DNA from: Bacteroidales bacterium
GTDB lineage: Bacteria > Bacteroidota > Bacteroidia > Bacteroidales > F082
Assembly: GCA_030683155.1 (NCBI GenBank)
Contig: JAUXMV010000079.1
Location: 62,001-126,000, forward strand
Reading direction: 5' to 3'
DNA length: 64,000 nt
Below the pieces are notes generated by a model. It did no database searches. It saw only the letters and a list, made by a program, of their open reading frames with translations, and had not been told where the DNA came from. The translations under genes were made by a program, and so were the position numbers. Of this stretch, positions 1 to 8,945 are shown one piece after another (within the stretch, counting starts at the first letter, position 1; each line of letters starts with the position of its first letter).

Positions 1-219
1 TTAATCTTTAAATTCAATATAGTTATGGGTTCCATCGCAAAATGGTTTTTTGTGCGATCCACCGCAACGACAGAAGGCTGTCAGGTCGGATGTCTCGAAC
101 TTATTTCCATGTTGATCAATCAAAGTAACTCTTCCCTTCAAATAAAGCGGGCCGTTGGGCGAAACCTGCACTACAACCTGATTTTTCATGGATTTTTCTG
201 GCAATTCTTCCTTATTCAT
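1..219 (-). CDS. CDGSH-type iron-sulfur domain protein
   Basis: A 72-residue protein with one CDGSH zinc-finger-like motif near its C-terminus: Cys50, Cys52, Cys61 and His65 (CxC, eight residues, CDGTH). In this family these four residues hold a redox-active, pH-labile [2Fe-2S] cluster. The N-terminal half resembles the short beta-rich extension common in bacterial single-CDGSH proteins. There is no signal peptide or membrane segment, so it is probably cytosolic. The stop codon lies exactly at the window edge, so the gene is complete. The cellular role is not known from sequence; electron transfer or Fe-S/redox sensing is inferred from family. It stands alone, divergent from the tRNA gene that follows. 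Confidence 0.9.
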   Translation of the reverse strand: MNKEELPEKSMKNQVVVQVSPNGPLYLKGRVTLIDQHGNKFETSDLTAFCRCGGSHKKPFCDGTHNYIEFKD

Positions 220-360
220 GGGGTATAAAAGTTATGGATTCTAACGATGATCATTAAACCCTGACAAATCTGCAACTAAAATAGTGATTTTTTCTTACTT
301 GCAATCACAGAAATAAAAACCACAAATAAAACCCAGGAAGGATTTTTTAAAAAATATGGA

Positions 361-389
361 TTGTTGCTATGAAAAATATATTAATTTTG
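361..389 (+). promoter_or_regulatory. Bacteroidetes-type promoter of tRNA-Leu
   Basis: A TAATTTTG element at 382-389 fits the Bacteroidetes -7 consensus TAnnTTTG. A TTG at 361-363 lies 18 bases upstream, roughly at the -33 position. The tRNA begins 25 bases after the -7 box, as expected for a short leader. Assigned by motif and position only. Confidence 0.55.
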
Positions 390-414
390 CACCCCTGTAG
401 TTCATTTACATGAT

Positions 415-498
415 GCCCGGATGGCGGAATTGGTAGACGCGCTGGTCTCAAAAACCAGTGAGGTTACACTCGTGCCGGTTCGATCCCGGCTCCGGGTA
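415..498 (+). tRNA. tRNA-Leu (anticodon CAA)
   Basis: The sequence folds as a class II tRNA. The seven-base acceptor stem pairs GCCCGGA with TCCGGGT (first pair G-T). The D-arm contains TTGGTAGACGC. A five-base anticodon stem CTGGT/ACCAG closes the loop CTCAAAA, giving anticodon CAA, which reads TTG. A long variable arm of the leucine type follows, then a T-loop GTTCGATCC. The discriminator base is A, as needed for leucine. The terminal CCA is not encoded and must be added after transcription. Confidence 0.97.
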
Positions 499-501
499 CT
501 T

Positions 502-545
502 AAAAAACCCTTTGAAATCATTTTTTCAAAGGGTTTTTGTTTTTT
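502..545 (+). terminator. Rho-independent terminator after tRNA-Leu
   Basis: Stem AAACCCTTTGAA / TTCAAAGGGTTT with a short T-rich loop, followed by a T tract (TTTTTGTTTTTT). It starts four bases after the tRNA, so the tRNA is a single-gene transcript. Confidence 0.85.
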
Positions 546-726
546 AAAGTATCGGGCATTTTTTGAAATGAAAAATTAAATTAAATGGTTTTGAAGTTCG
601 GAAAGCATTGTTCTGACGCTAATAACGAATGTGTTATGGTCAAATCAAGCGCATGTGATAGACAATTTACCATTTCAAATTCAGGTATAATATCCCTGAA
701 TCTGGCTGCCTTTCGTTTTTGTTTCC

Positions 727-734
727 TATTTTTG
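727..734 (+). promoter_or_regulatory. Candidate -7 element upstream of first antiporter
   Basis: TATTTTTG fits TAnnTTTG and lies 33 bases before the start codon at 768. No good -33 TTTG is found at the usual spacing. Apart from this, I see nothing supported in the 546-767 gap. Confidence 0.3.
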
Positions 735-767
735 AGCACTTATTAGTAGCCGACATGACCAAATAAC

Positions 768-2906
768 ATGATTGAACTTATCACGCACGAATTTCAAAGA
801 CCACTTGGTAATCCAGTGTTGTCATTTTCTGTGATTTTGCTCATCATACTTTTATCTCCGATTGTTTTGCGAAGGCTTAAAATTCCTGGCATTGTCGGAC
901 TGATTATTTCCGGCGTCATTGTTGGACCTTATGGTTTGAATTTAATTGAACGCAATTCAGCTGTTGACCTTTTTTCTACCATCGGCCTTCTTTATATCAT
1001 GTTTATTGCAGGCCTGGAACTGGATTTGAATGAGTTTCGAAAGCAACGCAACAAGAGTCTCATATTCGGTTTTCTGACATTTACCGTTCCACTTGCAATC
1101 GGCTATCCTGTATGTTATTACCTGCTTGGATACGATTTTTACGCAAGTCTTTTGATCGCCAGTATGTTCAGCACCCACACGCTTGTTGCCTATCCGATTG
1201 TCAGCAGGATGGGTGTGTCAAAAAATCAGGCGGTGGCCATCACTGTGGGTGGCACCATCCTTACTGACACAGCTGTACTTATATTGCTGGCAGTAATTAT
1301 GAGTTCAAGCAAAGGAAGTCTGGAATCAGGTTTCTGGATTCAATTGGCTGTTTCTGTTGCTATTTTTTCAGCCATAATGTTTTATCTCATTCCGCGTATT
1401 GCTGAATGGTTTTTCAAAAAACTTGAAAGCGAAAAACACTCACACTATATTTTTGTGCTTGCGGTTGTGTTTTTTGCTGCTTTTCTTGCCGAAATAGCAG
1501 GCGTTGAACCAATTATCGGTGCTTTCGTTTCGGGTCTGGTTTTGAACAGACTTATCCCTCAATCTTCAGCGTTGATGAACCGCATTGAATTTATAGGAAG
1601 CTCACTTTTTATACCTTTCTTCCTCATAAGTGTAGGAATGTTGGTTGATGTCAGTATTATTCTCAAAGGGCCGGAAGCCGTTTATATTGCAGCAACACTC
1701 ACAGTCGTGGCATTATTGGGCAAGTGGCTTGCAGCAAAAGGAACGCAGTTTTTATTTAAATATTCAAACGCACAGGGTCAGCTGATTTTTGGTTTAAGCA
1801 GTTCACATGCTGCTGCCACTATTGCTGTGATTTTAGTCGGTTTTCAGAATGGTCTTTTAGATGAAAATATTCTGAACGGCACTATCATTCTTATTCTTGT
1901 GACATGTATTGTCGCTTCGGTAGTAACCGAGAATGCTGCAAAAAAAGTACTGATCAGTGCTGAAGAATCAGCAGCTGACCTGGAAACATCTGTGTTGATT
2001 TCAGAGAAGATTTTGATGCCTATTGCCAACCTTGCCAATATTGAAAAACTGCTTGAGTTTGGGTCCTTCATTAAAGATAAGAAATCAGAACTTCCGATCA
2101 CAATTCTATCGGTTGTTCCCAACAACACTGAGGCTGAGCAAAACCTTCAAAAGGCAAGAAAAATGCTTCAAAGCATCGAGCATCATGCATCTGCGTCCGA
2201 AACCAATGTGGCTTTAATGACAACAATTGACCATAATGCTTCAGGCGGCATTGTACGCACAGCAAAAGAAACATTGGCCAATATAGTGCTTTTAGGATGG
2301 CCTCAACGTGCAGGTTTGATCGAGAATTTAATTGGCAATAAAATGGATAGCATCATTCATAATGTTGACAAAACTATTTTCATTTGTCATTTCTCCAAAC
2401 CTTTGGTATCGCATAAACGTCTTGTGATGGCCGTTCCGCCTTTAGCAGAGCTTGAGCAAGGTTTCGATATCTGGTCTTTCAAAATCATTCAGCTGGCTTC
2501 AGAGCTTGGTATATCAGTGCATTATTTTTGCAATCCCGAAAGCGAAAAGGCTCTGCGCAACAATAACAACAAACTATTAATTTTTGTCAAAACTTCTTTT
2601 GAGCATTTTGACACTTGGGAGGAGGTGCTTTCACTATCAGGAAAGGTTAATGAAGATGATATTCTGGTGCTTGTTTCAGCGCGTAAAGGAGCAGTTTCCT
2701 ATTTCATTACACTCGACAATCTTCCGTTGAAAATCGAAAAACAGTTCGAATCATACAGCCGTGTCATTGTCTTTCCTCAGCAGCCTCACATTGATTATAT
2801 CAACGAAAGATACAGAGACCTTGATGCTGCGTCGATTCTGAGAGGAGTGGAAACACTTGGTAAACTAAAAGAAGTAGGTGGCTTTTTCCGTTGGGTGCAA
2901 GGCTGA
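768..2906 (+). CDS. CPA2-family cation/H+ antiporter with C-terminal cytosolic domain
   Basis: A 712-residue membrane protein. Residues ~15-395 form about 12 hydrophobic helices with typical monovalent cation:proton antiporter-2 features: LKIPGIVGLIISG after the first helix, GLLYIMFIAGLELD, a conserved AEIAGVEPIIGAFVSGL segment, and a SSSHAAATIAVILVG helix. The last ~300 residues are soluble and resemble two degenerate universal-stress-protein-like domains, a layout seen in several bacterial Na+(K+)/H+ exchangers. The expected role is exchange of Na+ or K+ for protons at the inner membrane for pH and ion homeostasis; the ion cannot be told from sequence. A paralogue of the same length and domain order follows 50 bases downstream but has its own -7 element and different base composition. 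Confidence 0.88.
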   Translation: MIELITHEFQRPLGNPVLSFSVILLIILLSPIVLRRLKIPGIVGLIISGVIVGPYGLNLIERNSAVDLFSTIGLLYIMFIAGLELDLNEFRKQRNKSLIFGFLTFTVPLAIGYPVCYYLLGYDFYASLLIASMFSTHTLVAYPIVSRMGVSKNQAVAITVGGTILTDTAVLILLAVIMSSSKGSLESGFWIQLAVSVAIFSAIMFYLIPRIAEWFFKKLESEKHSHYIFVLAVVFFAAFLAEIAGVEPIIGAFVSGLVLNRLIPQSSALMNRIEFIGSSLFIPFFLISVGMLVDVSIILKGPEAVYIAATLTVVALLGKWLAAKGTQFLFKYSNAQGQLIFGLSSSHAAATIAVILVGFQNGLLDENILNGTIILILVTCIVASVVTENAAKKVLISAEESAADLETSVLISEKILMPIANLANIEKLLEFGSFIKDKKSELPITILSVVPNNTEAEQNLQKARKMLQSIEHHASASETNVALMTTIDHNASGGIVRTAKETLANIVLLGWPQRAGLIENLIGNKMDSIIHNVDKTIFICHFSKPLVSHKRLVMAVPPLAELEQGFDIWSFKIIQLASELGISVHYFCNPESEKALRNNNNKLLIFVKTSFEHFDTWEEVLSLSGKVNEDDILVLVSARKGAVSYFITLDNLPLKIEKQFESYSRVIVFPQQPHIDYINERYRDLDAASILRGVETLGKLKEVGGFFRWVQG

Positions 2907-2922
2907 GACCGACAGTATTTCG

Positions 2923-2930
2923 TATCTTTG
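2923..2930 (+). promoter_or_regulatory. -7 element of the second antiporter gene
   Basis: TATCTTTG is a strong match to TAnnTTTG. It lies in the 50-base gap between the two antiporter genes, 26 bases before the ATG at 2957. No clear -33 TTTG at ~20 bases. It suggests the second gene can be transcribed independently. Confidence 0.5.
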
Positions 2931-2956
2931 GAAGAATTAAAATAAATTGACAGATT

Positions 2957-5098
2957 ATGATTTTATTAAATATTTTTGAGACAACATTACCTTTGACTAA
3001 TCCAGTACTGAAATTTCTGGTTATTCTAATTATTATATTATCAGCCCCGATTCTTTTAAATAAGCTTAAAATACCTCATATTCTTGGGCTTATTATAGCA
3101 GGAGCCGTAATTGGTCCTAATGGATTTAATCTTTTGTTGCGAGACAGCAGTATAATATTATCAGGCACAGCAGGCTTGTTGTATATTATGTTTCTCGCAG
3201 GCTTGGAGATAGATTTGGGAGAATTCAAAAAGAATAGTGCTAAAAGTTTGTTGTTCGGACTATATACTTTTTTGATACCCATGACCCTCGGCACATTGTC
3301 AGGTATTTATATTCTTGATTTTTCAATTCTCACATCCGTTTTGCTTGCCAGTATGTTTGCATCACATACATTAATTGTTTATCCAATACTCAGCAAATTA
3401 GGAGTAACAAAAAATCGTGCTGTAAATATTGCCGTTGGTGGTACAATGATTACTGACACCCTTGCGCTTTTAGTTCTTGCCGTTATAGTTGGTATGACAA
3501 AAGGTGAAGTAAACTCTGCATTTTGGACTAAACTTTCAATTTCAATTTTAGTTTTTGGTTTAATTGTAATGTTTCTTTTTCCAATCATTGGTCGTTGGTT
3601 TCTTAAAAGGTATGAAGACAATGTTTCACAATATATTTTTGTTCTTGTAATGGTTTTTCTTGGCGCTGTACTTGCCGAGGCAGCAGGTATAGAGGCGATT
3701 ATTGGTGCATTTTTATCAGGCTTGGCACTTAATCGCCTAATTCCTTCTACATCATCGTTAATGAACAGGATTGAGTTTGTAGGAAATGCAGTTTTTATAC
3801 CATTTTTCCTTATCGGTGTTGGAATGCTTGTTGACTATCGAGCGTTCTTTAACGACTTTGAAACAATAAAAGTAGCAGCTGTAATGACAATAGTTGCTAC
3901 TTCTGCAAAATTCATCGCTGCATGGCTTACTCAAAAGTCATTTAAGTTTTCAATTGACGAACGCAGATTAATCTTTGGATTGAGTAATGCACAGGCAGCA
4001 GCCACCCTTGCGGCTGTTTTGGTTGGCTATAATGTTATAATCGGGGAAACTGCCAACGGTGAGCCAATTCGCTTATTAAGCGAAAGCATCTTAAACGGAA
4101 CAATTATAATGATCCTTATTACTTGCACTATAGCATCATTTGCTGCTCAAAAAGGTGGTAAGAATATTTCATTACAAGAATCATCTGCGGTTGAAAACGA
4201 GAATGTTGAATACTCTGAAAGAATATTAATTCCTATTAGCAATTCAGAAACTATTGATGAATTAATTAATCTAAGTTCGATGCTTAAATCAAAAGGAAAT
4301 CAAAAAGGATTGTTTGCCCTTAACGTTGTTAATAATGATTCCTCGGAATCTAATAATCAGGCAAAAAAGGTACTCGACAAAGCTGTTTTTACAGCTTCAG
4401 CAAATGACATACAATTAAATAAACTATTGAGATATGATATAAATCCAACAAATGGAATAATTGGTGTTATTAAAGAGCATGATATTAGTGACTTAGTTTT
4501 AGGACTTCATGTAAACAAAGGTGTTTCAAAATCATTTCTTGGAGAATTAACTGAAAGTATTTTGACAAAATGCAATACAACTACATTTGTTTATAAACCA
4601 TTACAGCCCATTTCTACCATAAAAAGACATGTTATAATCATTCCGGAAAATGCAGAGAAAGAAATAGGTTTTCCATTTTGGTTGTCGAAAATATGGAATA
4701 TTCCCAAAAATACAGGTGCAAAAATTGTTTTCTATGCCAATGAAGCAGCACTTGCATATATTAAGAAAATTCATTTAAAACACCCAATTGAAGCAGATTT
4801 TAAATTTTTTGACAATTGGAATGACTTTTTGATTATTTCACGGGATATTAGAACTGACGATAATTTATTAATAGTTTTAAGCAGGGCAAATAAACTTTCC
4901 TACAATGTAAATATGAGCAATATCCCTACATATTTGAATAAATATTTTCAGGGAAATAGTTTTATTCTTATTTATCCAATGCAGCAAGGAGTTGTTGATA
5001 ACGAAGTGATAGACCTAAATAATCCATCATTGATTGAACCAATTGAAAAAATTGATGAAATAGGGAAAAATATTATGAAATTATTCAGGCGAAAATAA
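2957..5098 (+). CDS. CPA2-family cation/H+ antiporter, AT-rich paralogue
   Basis: A 713-residue protein collinear with the preceding antiporter over its whole length. Both share NPVL near the start, LKIPxIxGLII, GLLYIMFxAGLE, an AE(I/A)AGIEAIIGAFLSGLALNRLIP segment and the soluble C-terminal half. About 12 membrane helices are followed by a ~300-residue cytosolic region. It is expected to exchange a monovalent cation for protons. Compared with its neighbour the codons are clearly more AT-rich (many AAA, ATT, TTA, AAT). This fits either relaxed selection after an old duplication or separate acquisition of a related gene. An inverted-repeat element follows 18 bases after the stop codon, which favours acquisition but does not prove it. 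Confidence 0.87.
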   Translation: MILLNIFETTLPLTNPVLKFLVILIIILSAPILLNKLKIPHILGLIIAGAVIGPNGFNLLLRDSSIILSGTAGLLYIMFLAGLEIDLGEFKKNSAKSLLFGLYTFLIPMTLGTLSGIYILDFSILTSVLLASMFASHTLIVYPILSKLGVTKNRAVNIAVGGTMITDTLALLVLAVIVGMTKGEVNSAFWTKLSISILVFGLIVMFLFPIIGRWFLKRYEDNVSQYIFVLVMVFLGAVLAEAAGIEAIIGAFLSGLALNRLIPSTSSLMNRIEFVGNAVFIPFFLIGVGMLVDYRAFFNDFETIKVAAVMTIVATSAKFIAAWLTQKSFKFSIDERRLIFGLSNAQAAATLAAVLVGYNVIIGETANGEPIRLLSESILNGTIIMILITCTIASFAAQKGGKNISLQESSAVENENVEYSERILIPISNSETIDELINLSSMLKSKGNQKGLFALNVVNNDSSESNNQAKKVLDKAVFTASANDIQLNKLLRYDINPTNGIIGVIKEHDISDLVLGLHVNKGVSKSFLGELTESILTKCNTTTFVYKPLQPISTIKRHVIIIPENAEKEIGFPFWLSKIWNIPKNTGAKIVFYANEAALAYIKKIHLKHPIEADFKFFDNWNDFLIISRDIRTDDNLLIVLSRANKLSYNVNMSNIPTYLNKYFQGNSFILIYPMQQGVVDNEVIDLNNPSLIEPIEKIDEIGKNIMKLFRRK

Positions 5099-5116
5099 GC
5101 CCAGCGCCCAGCATCG

Positions 5117-5222
5117 TATATAAAACATTTTGCAGTCAGTGGGTTATCGAGCATTTCCGTCCGTATCAAAAGTACTTGTAACTTGACAGGAATGTGCTTC
5201 GAAATGCCAAACGTTTCATATA
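5117..5222. repeat. Inverted-repeat element downstream of AT-rich antiporter
   Basis: The arms 5117-5134 (TATATAAAACATTTTGCA) and 5205-5222 (TGCCAAACGTTTCATATA) pair at 15 of 18 positions. A nested shorter pair, GCATTTC (5151-5157) and GAAATGC (5201-5207), lies inside. The element is more GC-rich than the upstream gene, encodes nothing obvious, and has no T tract to make it a normal terminator. The long folded non-coding tail directly behind one gene recalls recombination sites of gene-cassette type, but no integrase is present and this identity is only inferred. Confidence 0.5.
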
Positions 5223-5320
5223 TGTAACCGAAAAGGTGAATATTGATTTTTTTTAGAATCAAAAAGAAAAACGGAGTTTTAAGTTTGTTTCAACAATGCA
5301 ATTTCATTGAACTGTCATCA

Positions 5321-6691
5321 CTATAGCAACACATTAGCCAGATTTGCAAGTTCTGAACGTTCGCCTTTTTCGAGGCGCACATGTGCATAAATACCGTGAT
5401 GTTTTATTTTATCGATCAGGTATGAAAGGCCATTGGAATGGGCATCGAGGTAAGGTGTGTCAATCTGGAAGATGTCGCCGGTGAAAATAATTTTTGTGTT
5501 TTCACCTGCCCGTGTAATAATTGTTTTCACTTCATGGGGTGTAAGATTCTGCGCTTCATCAACGATAAAAATCACATTTGAAATACTACGTCCGCGAATG
5601 TATGCCAAAGGTGTAATCACAAGTTTTTCTTTTTCGACGGCCTCAGTGATGCGCTTATACTCCTTGTCCTCCTCACCATATTGGTTTTGAATAAATTTCA
5701 GATTGTCCCAAAGAGGCTCCATATACGGATTGAGCTTAGATTTAATATCGCCCGGAAGGTAGCCAATATCTTTGTTGCTCAGCGGTACAATTGGTCGTGC
5801 CAGATAAACCTGCTTGAAATTGCGGCGTTGTTCCCAGGCCGCTGCCAGCGCAAGGAGCGTTTTACCAGTTCCTGCAATTCCTTGAATTGTAACCAGTTTC
5901 ACTTCGGGGTTGAGCAGTGCATGCAAAGCAAAAACCTGTTCGGCATTCCGGGGCATGATACGCGAAATCGCTTGCTTTTCGATACGTTCAACACGCTCTG
6001 TAATAGGGTTGAAGAAGGCAAGTGTAGAGCTCTTTAAGCTTTTAAGGACAAAATAATGGTTTGGGATTGCTTTCGTCAATCCTATGTCTGAAAGAGAGCA
6101 AAACCCTTCGCGGTAAAGCTTGTCAATCACTTCCGGATTCACTTCATCAAGATATGTTTTTCCAGTATAAAGCTGCTCTACGTCTTTGATTTTGCCAGTT
6201 TCATAATCTTCTGCATGCAGGCTCAAAGATTTGGCTTTCAACCGCAGGTTTACGTCTTTGCTCACAAGAATAACTTTGTGGTCAGGATACTCTTCAGCCA
6301 ATCGCAGTGCTGCATTCAATATGCGGTGATCGGGCTTGTCTGCACCAAAAATCTCACAGGCATCAGGCGTGCTTTTTTCTTCCATCAGCACTTTAAAACG
6401 ACCTTTTGTTGGGCCATTGAGGCGACGCCAGTTTTTCATTGTCGTTTTTCCTGAAATTTTATCCATGAACCGAATAAACTCACGAGCCTCATAATTTTTG
6501 TTGTCGTTACCCTTTTTGAAATTGTCCAATTCCTCGAAAACAGTGATGGGTATCGCCACATCATTCTCTTCAAAAGTATTGATGGCATTGTGATTGTAGA
6601 TGATGACAGATGTGTCGAGCACGAAAATCTTCTTGGGCTTAGCTTTTTTTACCGGCATAATGGGTAGTTTTTTAAGTTCAGATTGGAGCAT
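5321..6691 (-). CDS. PhoH family protein with N-terminal PIN domain
   Basis: A 456-residue protein with two domains. Residues ~20-165 form a PIN ribonuclease-like domain with acidic residues Asp26, Glu54, Asp121 and Asp146 in LDTSV, FEELD, PDHRI and SKDVNLR. Residues ~245-450 form a PhoH ATPase with Walker A GIAGTGKT (271-278) and Walker B IFIVDEAQN. PIN-PhoH (PhoH2-type) proteins are linked to RNA unwinding and cleavage. The cellular role in Bacteroidetes is not settled. The first ATG gives MLQSEL; Met12 (ATG at 6656-6658) is an equally likely start, since the conserved domain begins just after it and neither has a Shine-Dalgarno site. It is a single gene, convergent with the antiporters. 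Confidence 0.92.
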   Translation of the reverse strand: MLQSELKKLPIMPVKKAKPKKIFVLDTSVIIYNHNAINTFEENDVAIPITVFEELDNFKKGNDNKNYEAREFIRFMDKISGKTTMKNWRRLNGPTKGRFKVLMEEKSTPDACEIFGADKPDHRILNAALRLAEEYPDHKVILVSKDVNLRLKAKSLSLHAEDYETGKIKDVEQLYTGKTYLDEVNPEVIDKLYREGFCSLSDIGLTKAIPNHYFVLKSLKSSTLAFFNPITERVERIEKQAISRIMPRNAEQVFALHALLNPEVKLVTIQGIAGTGKTLLALAAAWEQRRNFKQVYLARPIVPLSNKDIGYLPGDIKSKLNPYMEPLWDNLKFIQNQYGEEDKEYKRITEAVEKEKLVITPLAYIRGRSISNVIFIVDEAQNLTPHEVKTIITRAGENTKIIFTGDIFQIDTPYLDAHSNGLSYLIDKIKHHGIYAHVRLEKGERSELANLANVLL

Positions 6692-6921
6692 AAAATTAAC
6701 TGGTTGTTATTCAAACTTTAATCATATTCGAAACAACTTATCAACATGGAGTTGTTGAATCCTTTCAAAAAAACTCGCTTTTTAATTAAAGTTCCGCAAT
6801 CTCGGTTTAACAGCAATTTTTAGTCTGCCACGACGTTTTCATAAAGTGCTGGATATTTGTTTGTTTCAGTATTTTCTTATTCAAATACCTCAATTTAGAC
6901 TGTTTCTAAAATTTTAAGCTA

Positions 6922-6951
6922 TTGTCTTTCACAAAAACAACTATACTTTTG
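6922..6951 (+). promoter_or_regulatory. Bacteroidetes-type promoter of the aminotransferase operon
   Basis: TTG at 6922-6924, 19 bases, then TACTTTTG at 6944-6951 fits the -33/-7 pattern TTTG-N19-21-TAnnTTTG. The start codon at 6983 lies 31 bases after the -7 box. The rest of the gap 6692-6921 is AT-rich with nothing else supported. Confidence 0.6.
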
Positions 6952-6982
6952 TATTTGTCGATTTTTCATTTAACACGATATT

Positions 6983-8140
6983 ATGCCTTCATTTAAAGGA
7001 CAAATTTTTTCAAAACTACCGAATGCCGGCACCTCCATATTCGCTGTAATGTCGAAAATGGCTGCAGATTTTAATGCCGTCAATTTATCACAAGGCTTTC
7101 CTGATTTTGCTATTTCAGAAAAACTTATCGCCCGTGTGAATCATTACATGAAAAAAGGTTTTAACCAATATGCTCCCATGCCCGGTGTTTCTTCACTGCG
7201 CAATGCTATTGCAAAAAAAGTGGAAACGACTTACGGTGTGCGTTACAATCCCGAAACAGAAATCACAATCACGGCAGGCGCCACCCAAGGGCTCTACACA
7301 GCTATTTCAACTTTTGTAAAAGATAGCGATGAGGTGATTATTTTTGAGCCTGCCTATGACAGCTATGCTCCGGCGGTGAAGGCCAATGGTGGTTTGGTGA
7401 AGTACGCTGAACTTAAGGCCCCCTTTTTTAAGATCGACTGGAATTCGGTTAAAAGATTGGTTTCGAACCGAACCAGAATGATTATAATCAACAGCCCGCA
7501 CAACCCCACCGGCAGCCTTCTGACTGCTGAAGACATGCAGCAGTTGGATCTGTTGACGCGCAACACCGATATCATTGTACTCAGCGATGAAGTTTATGAA
7601 CATTTGATTTTTGACGGAATACCCCATCAAAGCGTTTGTCTTTATCCTGAACTGCTGAGCCGAAGTTTTGTGATCGGCTCCTTTGGTAAAACCTTTCATG
7701 CCACAGGCTGGAAGACTGGCTTTGTGCTTGCACCTGAAGAACTAACCAAAGAGTTCAGAAAACTTCATCAGTTTGTTGTTTTTGCAGCAAATACCCCTAT
7801 TCAGCATGCTATAGCTGATTTTATTGCCGATCCTCAAAACTATGATGGGCTACCTGCTTTTTATCAGGCTAAACGTGATTTTTTCGTTTCAGGCCTTGCC
7901 CAATCACGTTTCAAAATTATCCCTTGCTATGGCACCTATTTTCAGCTACTCGATTACTCAGCCATATCTGATGAATTAGAAATGGCTTTTGCTGAGCGAC
8001 TTGTGAAAGAAAACGGCATTGCTGTTATTCCGGTAGCGCCTTTTTACCACAACCAGCTCAATCAGCAGTTGATAAGGGTCTGTTTTGCTAAAACAGAAGA
8101 AACACTCGCCAAAGCCACCGAAATTTTATGCAAGATTTAA
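6983..8140 (+). CDS. ybdL: Methionine/glutamine-type aminotransferase (class I, PLP)
   Basis: A 385-residue fold-type I PLP enzyme. The Schiff-base lysine is Lys236 in SFGKTFHATGWK; other cofactor residues are Asn174 (SPHNPTG), Asp202 and Tyr205 (SDEVYEH). N-terminal motifs VNLSQGFPDF and GFNQYAPMPG match the YbdL/kynurenine-aminotransferase-like group that uses methionine and glutamine. The 3' end overlaps the next gene, an omega-amidase, by 13 bases. Glutamine (or methionine-cycle 2-oxoacids) and an omega-amidase make up the glutaminase II pathway: transaminate glutamine, then hydrolyse the 2-oxoglutaramate formed to 2-oxoglutarate and ammonia. This link to methionine salvage is an inference from pairing and family. 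Confidence 0.85.
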   Translation: MPSFKGQIFSKLPNAGTSIFAVMSKMAADFNAVNLSQGFPDFAISEKLIARVNHYMKKGFNQYAPMPGVSSLRNAIAKKVETTYGVRYNPETEITITAGATQGLYTAISTFVKDSDEVIIFEPAYDSYAPAVKANGGLVKYAELKAPFFKIDWNSVKRLVSNRTRMIIINSPHNPTGSLLTAEDMQQLDLLTRNTDIIVLSDEVYEHLIFDGIPHQSVCLYPELLSRSFVIGSFGKTFHATGWKTGFVLAPEELTKEFRKLHQFVVFAANTPIQHAIADFIADPQNYDGLPAFYQAKRDFFVSGLAQSRFKIIPCYGTYFQLLDYSAISDELEMAFAERLVKENGIAVIPVAPFYHNQLNQQLIRVCFAKTEETLAKATEILCKI

Positions 8141-8934
8141 AAATCGCATATTTTCAATCCGATCTTCAATGGGAAAACCCTGAAGCCAATCGAAATCATT
8201 TCGACAAGATGTTTGCTTCGATGAAGCAGCAAAATGATTTGATTGTTCTGCCCGAAACTTTTAACACCGGTTTTCCTGTTGATCCAGCACATTTTGCCGA
8301 AACTGATCAAGGCGCTACTATTGAGTGGATGCGAAAACGTGCTGCTGATTTCAATGCTGTTATCTGCGGAAGTATTTTGCTTTCGGAAGGCGAAAAGTTT
8401 TACAACACCCTGATCTGGATGCGTCCGGATGGAACTTTTGAAACCTATTACAAAAGGCATGTGTTTCGTATGGGCGGGGAACATAAACTGATTGAACCTG
8501 GAAGAGAATTGCTTTCGGTTGAATTGAAAGGCTGGAAAATAAGGCCATTGATATGCTATGACCTGCGTTTCCCTGTATGGAGTAAAAACAATTATATTGA
8601 TGGAAGCTGGGATTATGATTTGCTTATCTACATTGCCAACTGGCCTGCAGTGCGGGCTCTTCCATGGAAACAACTTTTAATTGCACGCGCAATAGAAAAC
8701 CAAAGCTATGTGTTGGGAGTGAACCGCATCGGCAAGGATGGACCCGGAAACCTTTATTCAGGCGATTCCTGTTTGCTTGATGCAAAAGGACTGATTTTGT
8801 CGCAAGCGTCTGCGGAAAAAGAGATGACCATTGAATCCGTCTTAAACTACTCTGAATTGTTGATTTTCAGAGAGAAATTTAATGTGGGACTTGATTGGGA
8901 TCGTTTTAATATTCTACTTTTACCGCCTGATTAA
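8128..8934 (+). CDS. yafV: Omega-amidase, nitrilase superfamily (YafV-like)
   Basis: A 268-residue carbon-nitrogen hydrolase with the full catalytic set: Glu43 in LPETFNTGF, Lys109 in YYKRHVF and Cys143 in LICYDLRFP. Length and motifs fit the omega-amidase (Nit2/YafV) branch, which hydrolyses 2-oxoglutaramate and 2-oxosuccinamate to the dicarboxylic acid plus ammonia. The start overlaps the aminotransferase gene by 13 bases, so the two are translationally coupled. The product removes the amide made by its neighbour and makes the transamination effectively irreversible. Cytosolic, no signal peptide. Confidence 0.87.
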   Translation: MQDLKIAYFQSDLQWENPEANRNHFDKMFASMKQQNDLIVLPETFNTGFPVDPAHFAETDQGATIEWMRKRAADFNAVICGSILLSEGEKFYNTLIWMRPDGTFETYYKRHVFRMGGEHKLIEPGRELLSVELKGWKIRPLICYDLRFPVWSKNNYIDGSWDYDLLIYIANWPAVRALPWKQLLIARAIENQSYVLGVNRIGKDGPGNLYSGDSCLLDAKGLILSQASAEKEMTIESVLNYSELLIFREKFNVGLDWDRFNILLLPPD

Positions 8935-8945
8935 GAATTCATTCT

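Noticed and set aside
768-5098. The two antiporter genes as one gene split by frameshift or assembly error
   Set aside because: Each is full length with complete N-terminal and C-terminal parts and they differ throughout, so they are two genes.
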